From NCBI GenBank assembly GCA_964547875.1, contig CAZJPE010000007.1, forward strand, positions 1 through 50,160: DNA of 50,160 nucleotides, read 5' to 3'. The DNA is from JAUSIK01 sp964547875. Its GTDB lineage: Archaea > Nanobdellota > Nanobdellia > Pacearchaeales > GW2011-AR1. A program made the translations under genes and the position numbers. Position 1 is the first letter of the stretch. Each line of letters opens with the position of its first letter. Under the pieces are notes generated by a model. That model was not told the origin of the DNA. It saw only the letters and a list, made by a program, of their open reading frames with translations, and did no database searches. Positions 15,821-23,871 of this stretch are shown piece by piece.

Positions 15821-15973
15821 CCCAACCCTAGAAAAATTTGGGTGAGTGAAACGAACTGCTTAACCTTTGTTATATGAAGTTTTAATTTCTTTCTCGTTTG
15901 TTTATGGGTTAAGCAAAGTTTTTCTTTCGTATTTCGCGATAATTTCTTCAATCTAGGGGAGCACACTCACAAA
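15819..15973. repeat. Cassette 1 right end, conserved structured noncoding element
   Basis: Bases 15831-15862 are identical over 32 nt to 33642-33673 in cassette 2. Next comes a stem GCTTAACC (15858-15865) with GGTTAAGC (15907-15914). The cassette 2 equivalent is GCTTATCG/CGATAAGC, two compensatory base-pair changes. Both stems are followed by the same AAAGTTTTTCT. A small internal hairpin lies in the loop of each. The outer part carries the inverse complements of the left end (15936-15947, 15961-15973). This behaves like a structured RNA or a hairpin-forming DNA end. Confidence 0.8.
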
Positions 15974-16075
15974 TGTTGTATATCTATAATTATTGCTTAT
16001 ATAATTTTAATATTTCTTTTAATCTAACCAATAAACTTCAAAAAGATTTATAAACTTATACCTATTATATATGAT

Positions 16076-16315
16076 ATGGAAATAGGTGAGGTTACAAACT
16101 ATTTTGACCATGTAAAGGCTGCCGCAATAAAACTTTCTAAACCGCTTAAAGTCGGCGAAAAAATACAGATAAAAGGCGGAAATGTTGAATTTGAGCAAAT
16201 CGTGAAGAGCATGCAAATAGATAGAAAGGCAGTAAGCAGTGCAAAGAAGGGGGATGAAATAGGCATTATAGTTTCTCAAAAAGTAAGAAAGGGATACAAG
16301 GTTTTTAAGAAATAA
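16076..16315 (+). CDS. Translation elongation factor-like small beta-barrel protein
   Basis: A 79-residue protein that looks like an isolated EF-Tu domain 2-type barrel: MEIGEVTNYFDHVKAAAIKL, then PLKVGEKIQIKGGNVEFEQI and a final GIIVSQKVRKGYKVFK. Similar stand-alone barrels are annotated as 'translation elongation factor-like' and occur at the end of U32 peptidases. Precise role unknown. The start follows an ATTTATAAAC box (16045-16054) by about 25 nt, so the transcript is leaderless. Confidence 0.7.
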   Translation: MEIGEVTNYFDHVKAAAIKLSKPLKVGEKIQIKGGNVEFEQIVKSMQIDRKAVSSAKKGDEIGIIVSQKVRKGYKVFKK

Positions 16316-16329
16316 ACGAGTTTATATGT

Positions 16330-17538
16330 TTACTCATACCTCAAAGCATCAACTGGCTTTATGCGAATAGCATTAAATGCAGGAAGCAGGCCTGAAAATG
16401 CGCCAGAGAGGAACGCAAAAGCAAGACAGCCAAAGAACAAGTAAAAAGGCGTTGCTGTTTGAAGAAGCGTTGTTTTCAATTGGTTAATTGCTACATATTC
16501 TATGACTTTTGCTATTGCAAAACCAAGGAGCACACCGCCTATGCCGCCGATTAATCCCAGCAATCCTGACTCAATAAGAAATATCTTCAATATATCTTTA
16601 TTCTGCGCTCCTACTGCTTTCATTGTGCCAATCTCTTTTGTTCTTTCTAAAACAGAGGTATACATTGTGTTTGCAATTCCAATTCCTCCGACAAGAAGAG
16701 ATATTGCAGCAACCCCCAGAAGAAATCCTGTTATTATATTTAGGACTGTGCCAAATGATTCAAGAAGCTCTTCAGGAGTCAATATAAAAAAATCTCTCGT
16801 GTCTTCGTCAACATTCCTTGATTTGAATAATTTTCTTTCAACATTATCTGCAACATCTAGTATATCTTTAGACGATTTAACTTGCGCTACAATAGTGTCT
16901 ATTCTTTCTGGGATGTTGAATAAGGGACGGAAATCTTCCAGAGGCATGTATATTAGTCTATCATCGTTTGGGTTTCCTATTTGCTTTAATATTCCCCTGA
17001 CTTTGAATTTTTTATCATCGATTAAAATAGTGTTTCCAGGGGAAATTGGCTTTGTAAAGAAAGAAGCGTCCCCATAATGAGAGCCTATCATCACAGAGCC
17101 CTTGTCGCCATTTTTTAAGAGGCGGCCCTGAGTTGCCTTATAAGCTCCTGTTTCTATAAACAAGTCAGAAGTCTCAAGCTCAATTCCCACAGTTGTAGTG
17201 TATCTTATTTCATCCCTGAATTCAATTTTTGCTGGAGAAGCTGCCCATGGAGAGGCTTCTTTTATTCCTGATGTTTTTTTAATGCTGTCCAAATCTTTTT
17301 CTGTTAATTGAACTGCGCCTCCTGTTCCAGGACCAGCTAACTGGCCCCTAGGCTGAATGAATATTTTATCTGTTCCTAAAAGCCTAAATTGCTCTTCTAC
17401 TGCTTTTTGCAAACCTATTGAAACAGAAATTAAAATAAAGATTGTCGTAATTGATATTATTATTCCGATTAATGTCAAGAAAGACCTTAGTTTTCTTTTT
17501 CTTATATTTTTTAAAGAAATTTTTATAAAATCAATCAT
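16330..17538 (-). CDS. MacB/FtsX-like ABC transporter permease (second copy)
   Basis: A 402-residue permease with the MacB layout. TM1 (about 15-40, SFLTLIGIIISITTIFILIS) is followed by a roughly 230-residue extracytoplasmic domain, then three C-terminal TM helices of the FtsX domain (LLVGGIGIANTMYTSVLERT then KEIGTMKAVGAQNKDILKIF) and the end DALRYE. It is about 40% similar by eye to the permease at 18008. The pair probably forms a heterodimer with the ATPase at 20517. Export of a lipid, peptide or lipoprotein-like substrate is the family role. Start overlaps the FcoT-like stop by 4 nt. Confidence 0.88.
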   Translation of the reverse strand: MIDFIKISLKNIRKRKLRSFLTLIGIIISITTIFILISVSIGLQKAVEEQFRLLGTDKIFIQPRGQLAGPGTGGAVQLTEKDLDSIKKTSGIKEASPWAASPAKIEFRDEIRYTTTVGIELETSDLFIETGAYKATQGRLLKNGDKGSVMIGSHYGDASFFTKPISPGNTILIDDKKFKVRGILKQIGNPNDDRLIYMPLEDFRPLFNIPERIDTIVAQVKSSKDILDVADNVERKLFKSRNVDEDTRDFFILTPEELLESFGTVLNIITGFLLGVAAISLLVGGIGIANTMYTSVLERTKEIGTMKAVGAQNKDILKIFLIESGLLGLIGGIGGVLLGFAIAKVIEYVAINQLKTTLLQTATPFYLFFGCLAFAFLSGAFSGLLPAFNAIRIKPVDALRYE

Positions 17539-18011
17539 TTGCTCTCCTTAGTCTCTCTATTTAGGATTACTAATTCTAAATTGCCGAAGCAACTATTATT
17601 TTCAAATTGAAAATCTGCATTCAGTAAAATAATGCCTCTTCTTTGAATTTTGCTTTTGATAGTCATATCTCCAGCTATATATTTATTTGGAGATATTCGC
17701 TTTTTAAATCTCTTTTTTGATTCTATAATATACATTCCCTCTTTTTGTAAGTCTTCAAAGATAATATCTTTAAATAAAGGATCTAAAGAAAGTCTTATCG
17801 TTTCTGCCAACCCAACATACGCCAGTTGATTTAAGCATAATTGAATTTCTATATCTGTAGCATGTTTTAAAGGAGATAGTGTATAATATGTTCGTCCAAT
17901 TAGAAAATCTCCGTGTATTTTAGGATAATCTAAATTTGCATTTTTGAGAACTCTTTGCTCTGGTTTATAAATTGCAAGAAACTTTTTTATATTCTCTTCT
18001 GGAATTATCAT
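17535..18011 (-). CDS. FcoT-like hotdog-fold protein (putative acyl-thioesterase family)
   Basis: This 158-residue protein resembles mycobacterial FcoT (Rv0098 family). GDFLIGRTYYTLSPLKHATD (34-53), then IQLCLNQLAYVGLAETI (56-72), KKRFKKRISPNKY (99-111) and FENNSCFGNLELVIL (136-150) fall in the FcoT order; the LCxNQLAY helix is the hallmark. FcoT hydrolyses long-chain acyl-CoA; a related hotdog could bind or hydrolyse another acyl or isoprenoid thioester. It is locked into the exporter operon by 4-nt overlaps on both sides, implying a shared pathway. The match is from memory of the family. Confidence 0.65.
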   Translation of the reverse strand: MIIPEENIKKFLAIYKPEQRVLKNANLDYPKIHGDFLIGRTYYTLSPLKHATDIEIQLCLNQLAYVGLAETIRLSLDPLFKDIIFEDLQKEGMYIIESKKRFKKRISPNKYIAGDMTIKSKIQRRGIILLNADFQFENNSCFGNLELVILNRETKESK

Positions 18012-19225
18012 GAGCGAAGAGCCTCCACTGGATTTAACTTAGATGCCTGATAAGCAGGAATAATTCCAGAAAGAACTCCTATTGTCAGCGAAAATGCTAA
18101 AGATGCTAAAAGCAAAGGATAAGATATTATAACGTTTAGATCAATCCCGCCCAAGAACGAACTAGCTGCCTTTGAAACTGAAAAAGCAAGAATTAAACCG
18201 ATGACAGCTCCGACAATTCCCCCAATAAGTCCTAACAATCCTGACTCAATAAGAAATATCGTTAATATATCTTTATTCTGCGCTCCTACTGCTTTCATTA
18301 CACCTATTTCTCTTCTTCTTTCAAGAACAGAGGTGAACATTGTGTTTGCAATCCCAATCCCTCCGACTAATAGGGATATGGCTGCAATTCCTGCGACTAC
18401 TAAATTTATTATTTCAAGAATGTTGTTTATTGACTCTATGGATTGAAGAGGCGTTTCAACAGAGAAATCTTCTTCTCCTATTTTTTCGTCTCTATCTTTT
18501 CTTAATCTCCTTTCTATTCCCTTTGCTACTTCCTCAATTCTATCTTGATTCTCAACTTGCACAGCAATCAAATCTATTTCATCTTCGATATTTACAATTT
18601 CTTTTAGGTCATCCTCAGGCATTAAAATTATATCATTAATTATAAAAGATGAGCCTCTTTTTAAGATGCCTTTTACTTCAAAATCTCTCTTTTGTATATT
18701 TAGTCTTGTTCCAACAGTTATCTCTTTATCAAATTTTTCTTTGCCAGCGAAATTATTGCCAAGAACAACTCTACCACGATCTGTTTCTTCAAGTAGTTTT
18801 CCTTCTTGCATCTTTAAATTAAGCACGTCGTTAACTATCTCAATTTGCTCTTTGTCTGAAGGAATTGATGCTGCTCCTTCAAATTTTGATATCTTGTTAA
18901 AATCTATTTTTACAACTCTTATTAATCTAGGAATTGCAAATTCAACGCCTGAAACTTGCTCTATAAGTTTCAAATCATGAGAAGTTAATTTTTTTACAGC
19001 TGTACTTCCTGGTGGGCCAAAACCTGTTCCTGTATTCTCTATTACTAATTTATCCTGATCTAATGTTGAAAATTGGCCTGTTATTGCTGTCTGTAAGCCC
19101 TGACCTAGTGAAATCAGCGACACAACTGCTGCAATTCCAAGAAAAATTCCCAGTATAGTAAGCCAGGAGCGGATTCCTCTTTTTCTTACGTTTTTTACAG
19201 CAAGGAAGAAATAATCAGAGAGCAT
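18008..19225 (-). CDS. MacB/FtsX-like ABC transporter permease (first copy)
   Basis: A 405-residue permease: TM1 about 16-40 (SWLTILGIFLGIAAVVSLIS), extracytoplasmic MacB-type domain about 45-265, then three FtsX helices containing SLLVGGIGIANTMFTSVLER and REIGVMKAVGAQNKDILTIF. The end is NPVEALRS, the usual FtsX C-terminus. The C-terminal DNA and protein are nearly identical to the other permease in the FtsX core, indicating duplication. Four bases separate it from the secreted-domain gene upstream. Confidence 0.9.
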   Translation of the reverse strand: MLSDYFFLAVKNVRKRGIRSWLTILGIFLGIAAVVSLISLGQGLQTAITGQFSTLDQDKLVIENTGTGFGPPGSTAVKKLTSHDLKLIEQVSGVEFAIPRLIRVVKIDFNKISKFEGAASIPSDKEQIEIVNDVLNLKMQEGKLLEETDRGRVVLGNNFAGKEKFDKEITVGTRLNIQKRDFEVKGILKRGSSFIINDIILMPEDDLKEIVNIEDEIDLIAVQVENQDRIEEVAKGIERRLRKDRDEKIGEEDFSVETPLQSIESINNILEIINLVVAGIAAISLLVGGIGIANTMFTSVLERRREIGVMKAVGAQNKDILTIFLIESGLLGLIGGIVGAVIGLILAFSVSKAASSFLGGIDLNVIISYPLLLASLAFSLTIGVLSGIIPAYQASKLNPVEALRS

Positions 19226-19229
19226 AAAA

Positions 19230-20078
19230 TCACCTTCCTTCTCTTATGCTTTTCTTCATTCTTGCTCTTCTTTTCCAGACTCTCCACAATATCCAAATCA
19301 GTATAATAGCTATAATTATTTCTATATATAATGGTGTATTGTTTTGTTTTATTATTCCAAGCTCTATGGCTTTTTCCCGCGTGTAAACTTTTATAGGTAG
19401 ATTGATATTTGTTATTTTTAATTGATTGTCAAAATCTTTGTATTCAACTATTGCTCTGAAGACTGGATTTTGGCTTGTAAATATAACATCAAATGATGCT
19501 GTCTCAAAATCATCTGAATCTACTGTTCCTATGTATACCTCATCTTCTGACAGTAACGTCAAGCCAATAGGAAGGATTTTTAATGAAACAAATCTCGCGT
19601 CAAAAAATCCTTTATTAACTATTTTTAATGTAAGCTGTCCTTTTTGGTTTAATACAGGGTTTTCTGTGCTTAAAGAGAAAGATAAATCAGGATCTGCCTT
19701 TACTTTGATGCCTAAGGTTCCTGTTCTTGTCTTTTGCTGATTATTAATCTCATATGTCAGAGTGTATGGAATAGCATAATCTCCTGGAATGATTTCATTT
19801 GAAGCTTTTATTATGAATAAAAATTCTTCCTCTCTGTCTTCTTCTATCTCTTCAACAGATGCTTCTGACGAGCCAACTGGGACAAATGGAATATTCTGGA
19901 AATTTAAAAATAGAGAGACGTCAGTTATATCTTCTTCAAGAGTATTTTCAACTTCTATGGATATTGTTCCTTCTTCTCCGGGTGAAATTACCGGCGTTTC
20001 AACTACATTTATTGCTACGGCCGACACTAGATTGATTGCCAGGATTGCAAGGATGAATAGCGCGATTGTTTTTTGCAT
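19230..20078 (-). CDS. Membrane-anchored CARDB/S-layer-like extracellular protein
   Basis: A signal peptide (1-19, KTIALFILAILAINLVSAVA) precedes two beta-sandwich domains (about 20-125 and 130-235), with repeated adhesive-type strands such as SPGEEGTISIEVENTLEEDI. A C-terminal TM helix (about 252-270, IEIIIAIILIWILWRVW) and a basic tail follow. The layout matches COG1361-type proteins that accompany archaeal MacB-like exporters, perhaps as the extracellular partner replacing MacA. It sits between the ATPase side and the permeases of the operon. Confidence 0.75.
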   Translation of the reverse strand: MQKTIALFILAILAINLVSAVAINVVETPVISPGEEGTISIEVENTLEEDITDVSLFLNFQNIPFVPVGSSEASVEEIEEDREEEFLFIIKASNEIIPGDYAIPYTLTYEINNQQKTRTGTLGIKVKADPDLSFSLSTENPVLNQKGQLTLKIVNKGFFDARFVSLKILPIGLTLLSEDEVYIGTVDSDDFETASFDVIFTSQNPVFRAIVEYKDFDNQLKITNINLPIKVYTREKAIELGIIKQNNTPLYIEIIIAIILIWILWRVWKRRARMKKSIREGR

Positions 20079-20079
20079 T

Positions 20080-20445
20080 TTAATTATCTCTAGGAGAGCC
20101 TATAACCTCCTTTATTCTATAAAGAACTTCTTTTCTAAACAAAGTTTTATTATCTAATATTTGGGATGGCAATTCTACGCCATTTGGCTTTTCAGTTACT
20201 TCATTGATATCATCTCCTATGTAAATTCTGTAAGATTCTGGTTTTGGTAGTTTACTGTCCTTTAATTTTTCTAAATACGCTATTTGAGCTTTTGAAGGAA
20301 ACATTGGTTTCCAATCAGTAGTTTCTATTTGAAAGGGGAATGTTTCTCCATATGATAATATTCTCCTAGCATCTTCCTCACTAAATAAACTAAGCAACTT
20401 TTCTTCTAGTGTTTTATTAATTGATATTATTATTTTTGATGTCAT
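20080..20445 (-). CDS. Hypothetical protein in the ABC operon, 121 residues
   Basis: A soluble, mixed alpha/beta protein beginning MTSKIIISINKTLEEKLLSL, with no signal or TM segment. It contains a basic helix (KAQIAYLEKLKDSK) and ends SPRDN. It stands between the ATPase gene (72 nt upstream) and the secreted protein (1 nt downstream), so co-expression with the exporter is likely. No family recognised. Confidence 0.5.
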   Translation of the reverse strand: MTSKIIISINKTLEEKLLSLFSEEDARRILSYGETFPFQIETTDWKPMFPSKAQIAYLEKLKDSKLPKPESYRIYIGDDINEVTEKPNGVELPSQILDNKTLFRKEVLYRIKEVIGSPRDN

Positions 20446-20516
20446 TTTTATACTCCAAACTCAAGGAGTTTGTGATATTTAAAAGCCTTTTGTTTTATAA
20501 CTATATAGTTAAAACA

Positions 20517-21227
20517 CTATTTTTTCTTTCTTTTCGTGATCTTTTCTACTCTTCCGTCTTTCAGCCAATATATTGTTCTTGCATATTTTTGAGCTAATTT
20601 AGAATCGTGTGTAACTATAATTATTGTTTTTCCCTTTCTATTCAGCTCTTCAAGGAAAGATATTACTTTTTCTCCTGTTTTTGTATCAAGGTTTCCTGTG
20701 GGCTCGTCAGCCAGGATTACGTCTGGATTATTTGCTAAGGCTCTTGCAATTGCCACTCTTTGCTGTTGCCCGCCAGACAGCTGATTTGGATAATGATTAA
20801 TTCTGTCTCCTAAGCCTACAAGATTAAGTAGTGATTCAGCTCTCTCTTCTCTTTCTTCAGGAGATATTCCTTGAAAGAGCATTGGGAGCATTATGTTTTC
20901 TTTTGCTGTCAAGTTTGGAATTAAATTAAAGCTCTGAAATATAAAACCTATCTTTTTGCTCCTGATTTGTGCTAATTGCGACTCATCGAGATGCTGTATA
21001 TTTAAGCCGTCTAAATAAATATCTCCGTATGTTGCTAAGTCTAAAGAGCCTATAAGATTCATTGCTGTTGATTTTCCAGATCCAGAGGGGCCCATGATAG
21101 CGACAAAATCTCCTTTCTCAATTTTAATATTTATGCCGTCTATGGCCTTGACTAGAGATTCGCCCATCTCATAATAACGCTTTACTTCTCTTAGATTTAT
21201 TATTTGTTGGTTTTCTTGCTTTTGCAT
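20517..21227 (-). CDS. ABC transporter ATPase, MacB/LolD type
   Basis: A 236-residue ATPase with Walker A GPSGSGKST (about 46-54), Q-loop FIFQSFNL (about 95-102), signature LSGGQQQRVAIARAL (about 149-163), Walker B VILADEPTGNLD (about 170-181) and H-loop VTHD (about 205-208). The MNLIGSLD stretch after Walker A is typical of the MacB/LolD/FtsE group. It would energise the two permeases encoded downstream. Promoter: TTTAAATACAG about 32 nt before the ATG on the minus strand. Confidence 0.95.
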   Translation of the reverse strand: MQKQENQQIINLREVKRYYEMGESLVKAIDGINIKIEKGDFVAIMGPSGSGKSTAMNLIGSLDLATYGDIYLDGLNIQHLDESQLAQIRSKKIGFIFQSFNLIPNLTAKENIMLPMLFQGISPEEREERAESLLNLVGLGDRINHYPNQLSGGQQQRVAIARALANNPDVILADEPTGNLDTKTGEKVISFLEELNRKGKTIIIVTHDSKLAQKYARTIYWLKDGRVEKITKRKKK

Positions 21228-21434
21228 GAAAGAGCAAGATTTGAACTGTATTTAAATTTGATTATTTTTTGAGCTGTAAAGTAAACGTCACCTAAATGAC
21301 AGAAAAACTATTTTTATAAAGTAATCCATTTTGAGCCTTTTTTATAGTCTTTCATAGTTATTCCTCTATTAGTTTCTGGAGTTTTTGATTCATGAAATTT
21401 TAAGTAAATTTACCTCTTTTCTTTTTTTATCATT

Positions 21435-21878
21435 TCACTTAGTAATATCCTTTAGTTTTACAATGATCTCGCTCAAAAAAGCATAAACTTTCTCAGCGTA
21501 TTCCTTGTCCAGAATCTTGCCGTAGTATGTGACAGAATTTCTGAAATACCTTAACTCATTAAGAAATGATATCTCGCTATCTGGAAATCCTAATTTTTTA
21601 AGATATGAAATTTCAGCTTCATGTGCAAAGTTTCCTGAAGCAGAATAACCATCTAAGAGAAGCTTTGCTCTTATCAACTCCATCATAATATCATAGCAAT
21701 CCTTTATTATCGAATTTGCATTTTTGTCATTAATCCCAATGAGCTTAATTCTTTCCTTTAATCCTTCGAGGGATGTTTCAGATTCTTTTATTAGAAATTC
21801 AGCTCGCGGTTTTCCTTGAGTAAGTTTTCTGATTATTCCTCTTTGCAGATAATATTCAAATTTGTCTGGCAAGCTCAT
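21435..21878 (-). CDS. HEPN-domain protein, partner of MNT nucleotidyltransferase
   Basis: A 147-residue all-alpha protein with HEPN features: a helical bundle and a late conserved segment ELRYFRNSVTYYGKIL (about 111-126). Canonical toxic HEPN proteins carry R-x4-6-H there; here the histidine position is tyrosine (RNSVTYY), so RNase activity may be lost or altered. It overlaps the upstream nucleotidyltransferase gene by 4 nt, the classical MNT-HEPN order. In known systems the MNT partner AMPylates HEPN to silence it. Confidence 0.75.
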   Translation of the reverse strand: MSLPDKFEYYLQRGIIRKLTQGKPRAEFLIKESETSLEGLKERIKLIGINDKNANSIIKDCYDIMMELIRAKLLLDGYSASGNFAHEAEISYLKKLGFPDSEISFLNELRYFRNSVTYYGKILDKEYAEKVYAFLSEIIVKLKDITK

Positions 21879-22441
21879 AGGTCAATGCTCCCAGATAATA
21901 ATATTCCATTCAATATGCTATCTCTTAAATGTTTATGTATTTCCTTAAATGATGGATAAAAATTAATGAGAACAATTCTTTCTAATTTCTTATCAAATTT
22001 TGTTAATTCTACATCCTTGCCTTTTGTTCCAATTACAGCAATATCAATATCTGATTTGTGCTCTTCGCTTGCATTTGTCCAAAAATCTTCTCCTCTCGAA
22101 TAACTTCCAAAAAGAATTATTGTTGTTCCGGGAAAGCTATCTTGAAGAAATTTAGCTAATCCTGACTCGTATATCAGTTTAAGATTCTCGACCCTTTTCA
22201 TGTTTATAGCTTCTTGATTATTTCTATTAAGCTCGATAGAAAGCAGGTTAATGTTGTCTGCTTTTTTTATCTTAATCCAACCTTCTTTTTCCAAGCCTTG
22301 AAGAGCATTAGATATGGCAGTTGGAGATCTCTTTAAATGCCTTGCTATACCTCTTAAATTCAAGCTCTGTCCAGCCTTTATGCATAAAAGCCTGAATATC
22401 TCTGATTGCAGTCTTGTCCATTTTATTTGATACATGTCCAT
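21875..22441 (-). CDS. Winged-helix plus MNT-type nucleotidyltransferase
   Basis: Residues 10-70 form a winged helix (LNLRGIARHLKRSPTAISNA recognition region). Residues 90-185 are a minimal nucleotidyltransferase with GSYSRGEDFW (about 113-122) and SDIDIAVIG (about 130-138), the GSxxRG and DxD metal-binding motifs. Fusion to a DNA-binding domain suggests autoregulation of the operon. It probably counters the HEPN protein by nucleotide transfer. The start lies about 25 nt after a CTTATAAAG box on the minus strand, so it is leaderless. Confidence 0.82.
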   Translation of the reverse strand: MDMYQIKWTRLQSEIFRLLCIKAGQSLNLRGIARHLKRSPTAISNALQGLEKEGWIKIKKADNINLLSIELNRNNQEAINMKRVENLKLIYESGLAKFLQDSFPGTTIILFGSYSRGEDFWTNASEEHKSDIDIAVIGTKGKDVELTKFDKKLERIVLINFYPSFKEIHKHLRDSILNGILLSGSIDL

Positions 22442-22453
22442 ATTAACTGACAG

Positions 22454-22681
22454 GTGTCTACTCTACTTTATAAGTCTTTCGGTGAGGATCTAAAATTAGA
22501 TAGATTTTCTCAAAGAAGAAAGGCAAGTGCCCAACTTTACCAACCAACCTATTCAAGAGAAGATTTTGATGGCAGGGATTTTTGGATTGAAATGCGAGAT
22601 TTATATGAAGGCCAAATATTAGAGAGAATCAGAAAGAATGCTACATCTAATTGTAAAGGCATTTTTTATATAAGGGAATAA
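22454..22681 (+). CDS. Hypothetical ORF, possibly a remnant
   Basis: A 75-codon frame from GTG 22454; the product is charged and ends CKGIFYIRE. The central FDGRDFWIEMRDLYEGQILE looks protein-like, but the GTG lies inside the divergent promoter of the MNT gene, so the start is doubtful. No family recognised; a decayed gene is as likely as a real one. Confidence 0.3.
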   Translation: MSTLLYKSFGEDLKLDRFSQRRKASAQLYQPTYSREDFDGRDFWIEMRDLYEGQILERIRKNATSNCKGIFYIRE

Positions 22682-22759
22682 TGAAAGAACAAAGAGTACT
22701 TCTCAAAGAGAAGATATTTTTAAGAGCAAGAAACGAAAAATAGATAAATTTGGTCTACT

Positions 22760-23038
22760 TTGATAAAACATGGAATTTGGAAATTAAATACTCAAGTTTA
22801 TGTAGCCTGTCTTAATGGAAAGATTAAATTCAAAAAAACCGAGAATCTAAAAAATGTTTTAATCCACATTAGCCAGAAAATAGAGCTTATCGAAAATTAT
22901 CTTCTTCAATATAACCAAGTTCCAAAAGAACATCAGAAATCTATAAAAGAGGCGGTAATGAAAGTTCTCAAGGAAGTTATAGAGCTTGTTGAAACAACGA
23001 AGAAATTTATAGAAACTGAGTTTAGAATAAAAACATAG
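22760..23038 (+). CDS. Hypothetical helical protein, start uncertain
   Basis: A frame of 92 codons from TTG 22760. The protein is helical and lysine-rich (KNVLIHISQKIELIENYLLQ), with a coiled-coil-like middle. There is no in-frame ATG near the 5' end. It precedes an RHH antitoxin by 37 nt. A role in the neighbouring TA cluster is possible, but nothing in the sequence proves it. Confidence 0.4.
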   Translation: MIKHGIWKLNTQVYVACLNGKIKFKKTENLKNVLIHISQKIELIENYLLQYNQVPKEHQKSIKEAVMKVLKEVIELVETTKKFIETEFRIKT

Positions 23039-23075
23039 AAAACCTTAAATACTAGACAATCACAATAGTATTGCA

Positions 23076-23324
23076 ATGGTAATGGATACAATTCAAGTAA
23101 GATTGAGTCATGGAATTATAACTAGAATAGACGAGTTAGTTGAAACTGGAGTTTATTCTAGCAGGTCCGATGTTTTAAGAGACGCTGTTAGAAGATTAGT
23201 TCTTGATAAACTTGTTGGAATTCTTCAAGGTAGAGAGGATTCTGTAAAAGAAGTTAAAGCATTGAGAAGAAAATTATCTAAAGAAAAAATTGATTTAGAA
23301 GAGATCAACAAATTAGCTGATTAG
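23076..23324 (+). CDS. Ribbon-helix-helix transcriptional regulator/antitoxin
   Basis: Residues 1-45 are a CopG/ParD-like RHH (MDTIQVRLSHGIITRIDELV then SSRSDVLRDAVRRLV); the remainder is a charged helical tail that could bind a toxin. The second ATG (codon 3) is an equally likely start. The next gene, a PIN protein, is on the opposite strand and overlaps by 4 nt tail to tail, so it is not a standard operon partner. An AAATACT box precedes it. Confidence 0.75.
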   Translation: MVMDTIQVRLSHGIITRIDELVETGVYSSRSDVLRDAVRRLVLDKLVGILQGREDSVKEVKALRRKLSKEKIDLEEINKLAD

Positions 23325-23722
23325 TTCTTCTGGTTTGAAAACTTCAATATAGGATTTTGCACTATTAGTTCTTCATCTCTTGTAATTAACGGAATGTTTA
23401 ATCTTCTGGCGATAGCTACATGAATATAATCATAAAAACTTAAAGCTCCGTGTTCTTGCTTCCATTTCCTTGCTAACTCGTAGTCTTCTGGTGTTGTCTT
23501 CACAATTTTAATATATTCTGATTCTTTGAAGAATTTTTTAATATGGTTGAATTTGTTTTTTGCAGTGAAATACAATTCTTTCAAAACAATTGTTGAAACA
23601 ATAATTTTTTCATTTTGTTCTTCAACTTGTTCAATAAAATCTTTCGCTAATTTCCAATAAGGAATTCCTTTTGTTGGATCACCTTCTTTTTTGAATAGAT
23701 TCAACCAAATACAAGTTTCAAT
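23321..23722 (-). pseudogene. PIN-domain protein lacking a proper start
   Basis: The frame encodes a PIN-like protein: YYIETCIWLNLFKKEGDP at the N-terminus, KIIVSTIVLKELYF in the middle and ALSFYDYIHVAIARRLNIPL with LITRDEEL near the end, the usual acidic set. The N-terminal strand (YYIETCIW) lies upstream of the first TTG, and no ATG, GTG or TTG precedes it before an in-frame stop. Either a rare ATT start at 23722 is used, overlapping the upstream frame, or the start codon has been lost. The missing partner also looks truncated. Confidence 0.6.
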
Positions 23723-23870
23723 GTAATACTCTTTTCCTCGCTATTAACTTTGCCGATTCTGGATTATTTTTCATTATTTCTAAAAACTGAATTATCTTTT
23801 CTGCAAATAAACGATCAGAATCTCTTAGAGATTTATTTTGCTCTTCAATAACTTCTAACCTTTTTAATCA
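23718..23870 (-). pseudogene. Truncated antitoxin-like fragment next to tRNA-Lys
   Basis: The minus strand from about 23870 to TGA 23718-23720 encodes LKRLEVIEEQNKSLRDSDRL and onward to ARKRVLH, a helical, charged sequence with normal composition. Its end overlaps the beginning of the PIN frame, as in TA operons. The 5' end is cut off by the tRNA-Lys gene 2 nt away, and no start codon exists. Probably the C-terminal half of the antitoxin that belonged to the PIN protein. Confidence 0.5.
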
Positions 23871-23871
23871 A

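Noticed and set aside
15819..15973. Integron attC site identity for the cassette right ends
   Set aside because: Core triplets are not in the attC RYYYAAC/GTTRRRY layout on both sides, the 32-nt identity is more than attC sites share, and no integron integrase is present. Only a functional analogy is kept.
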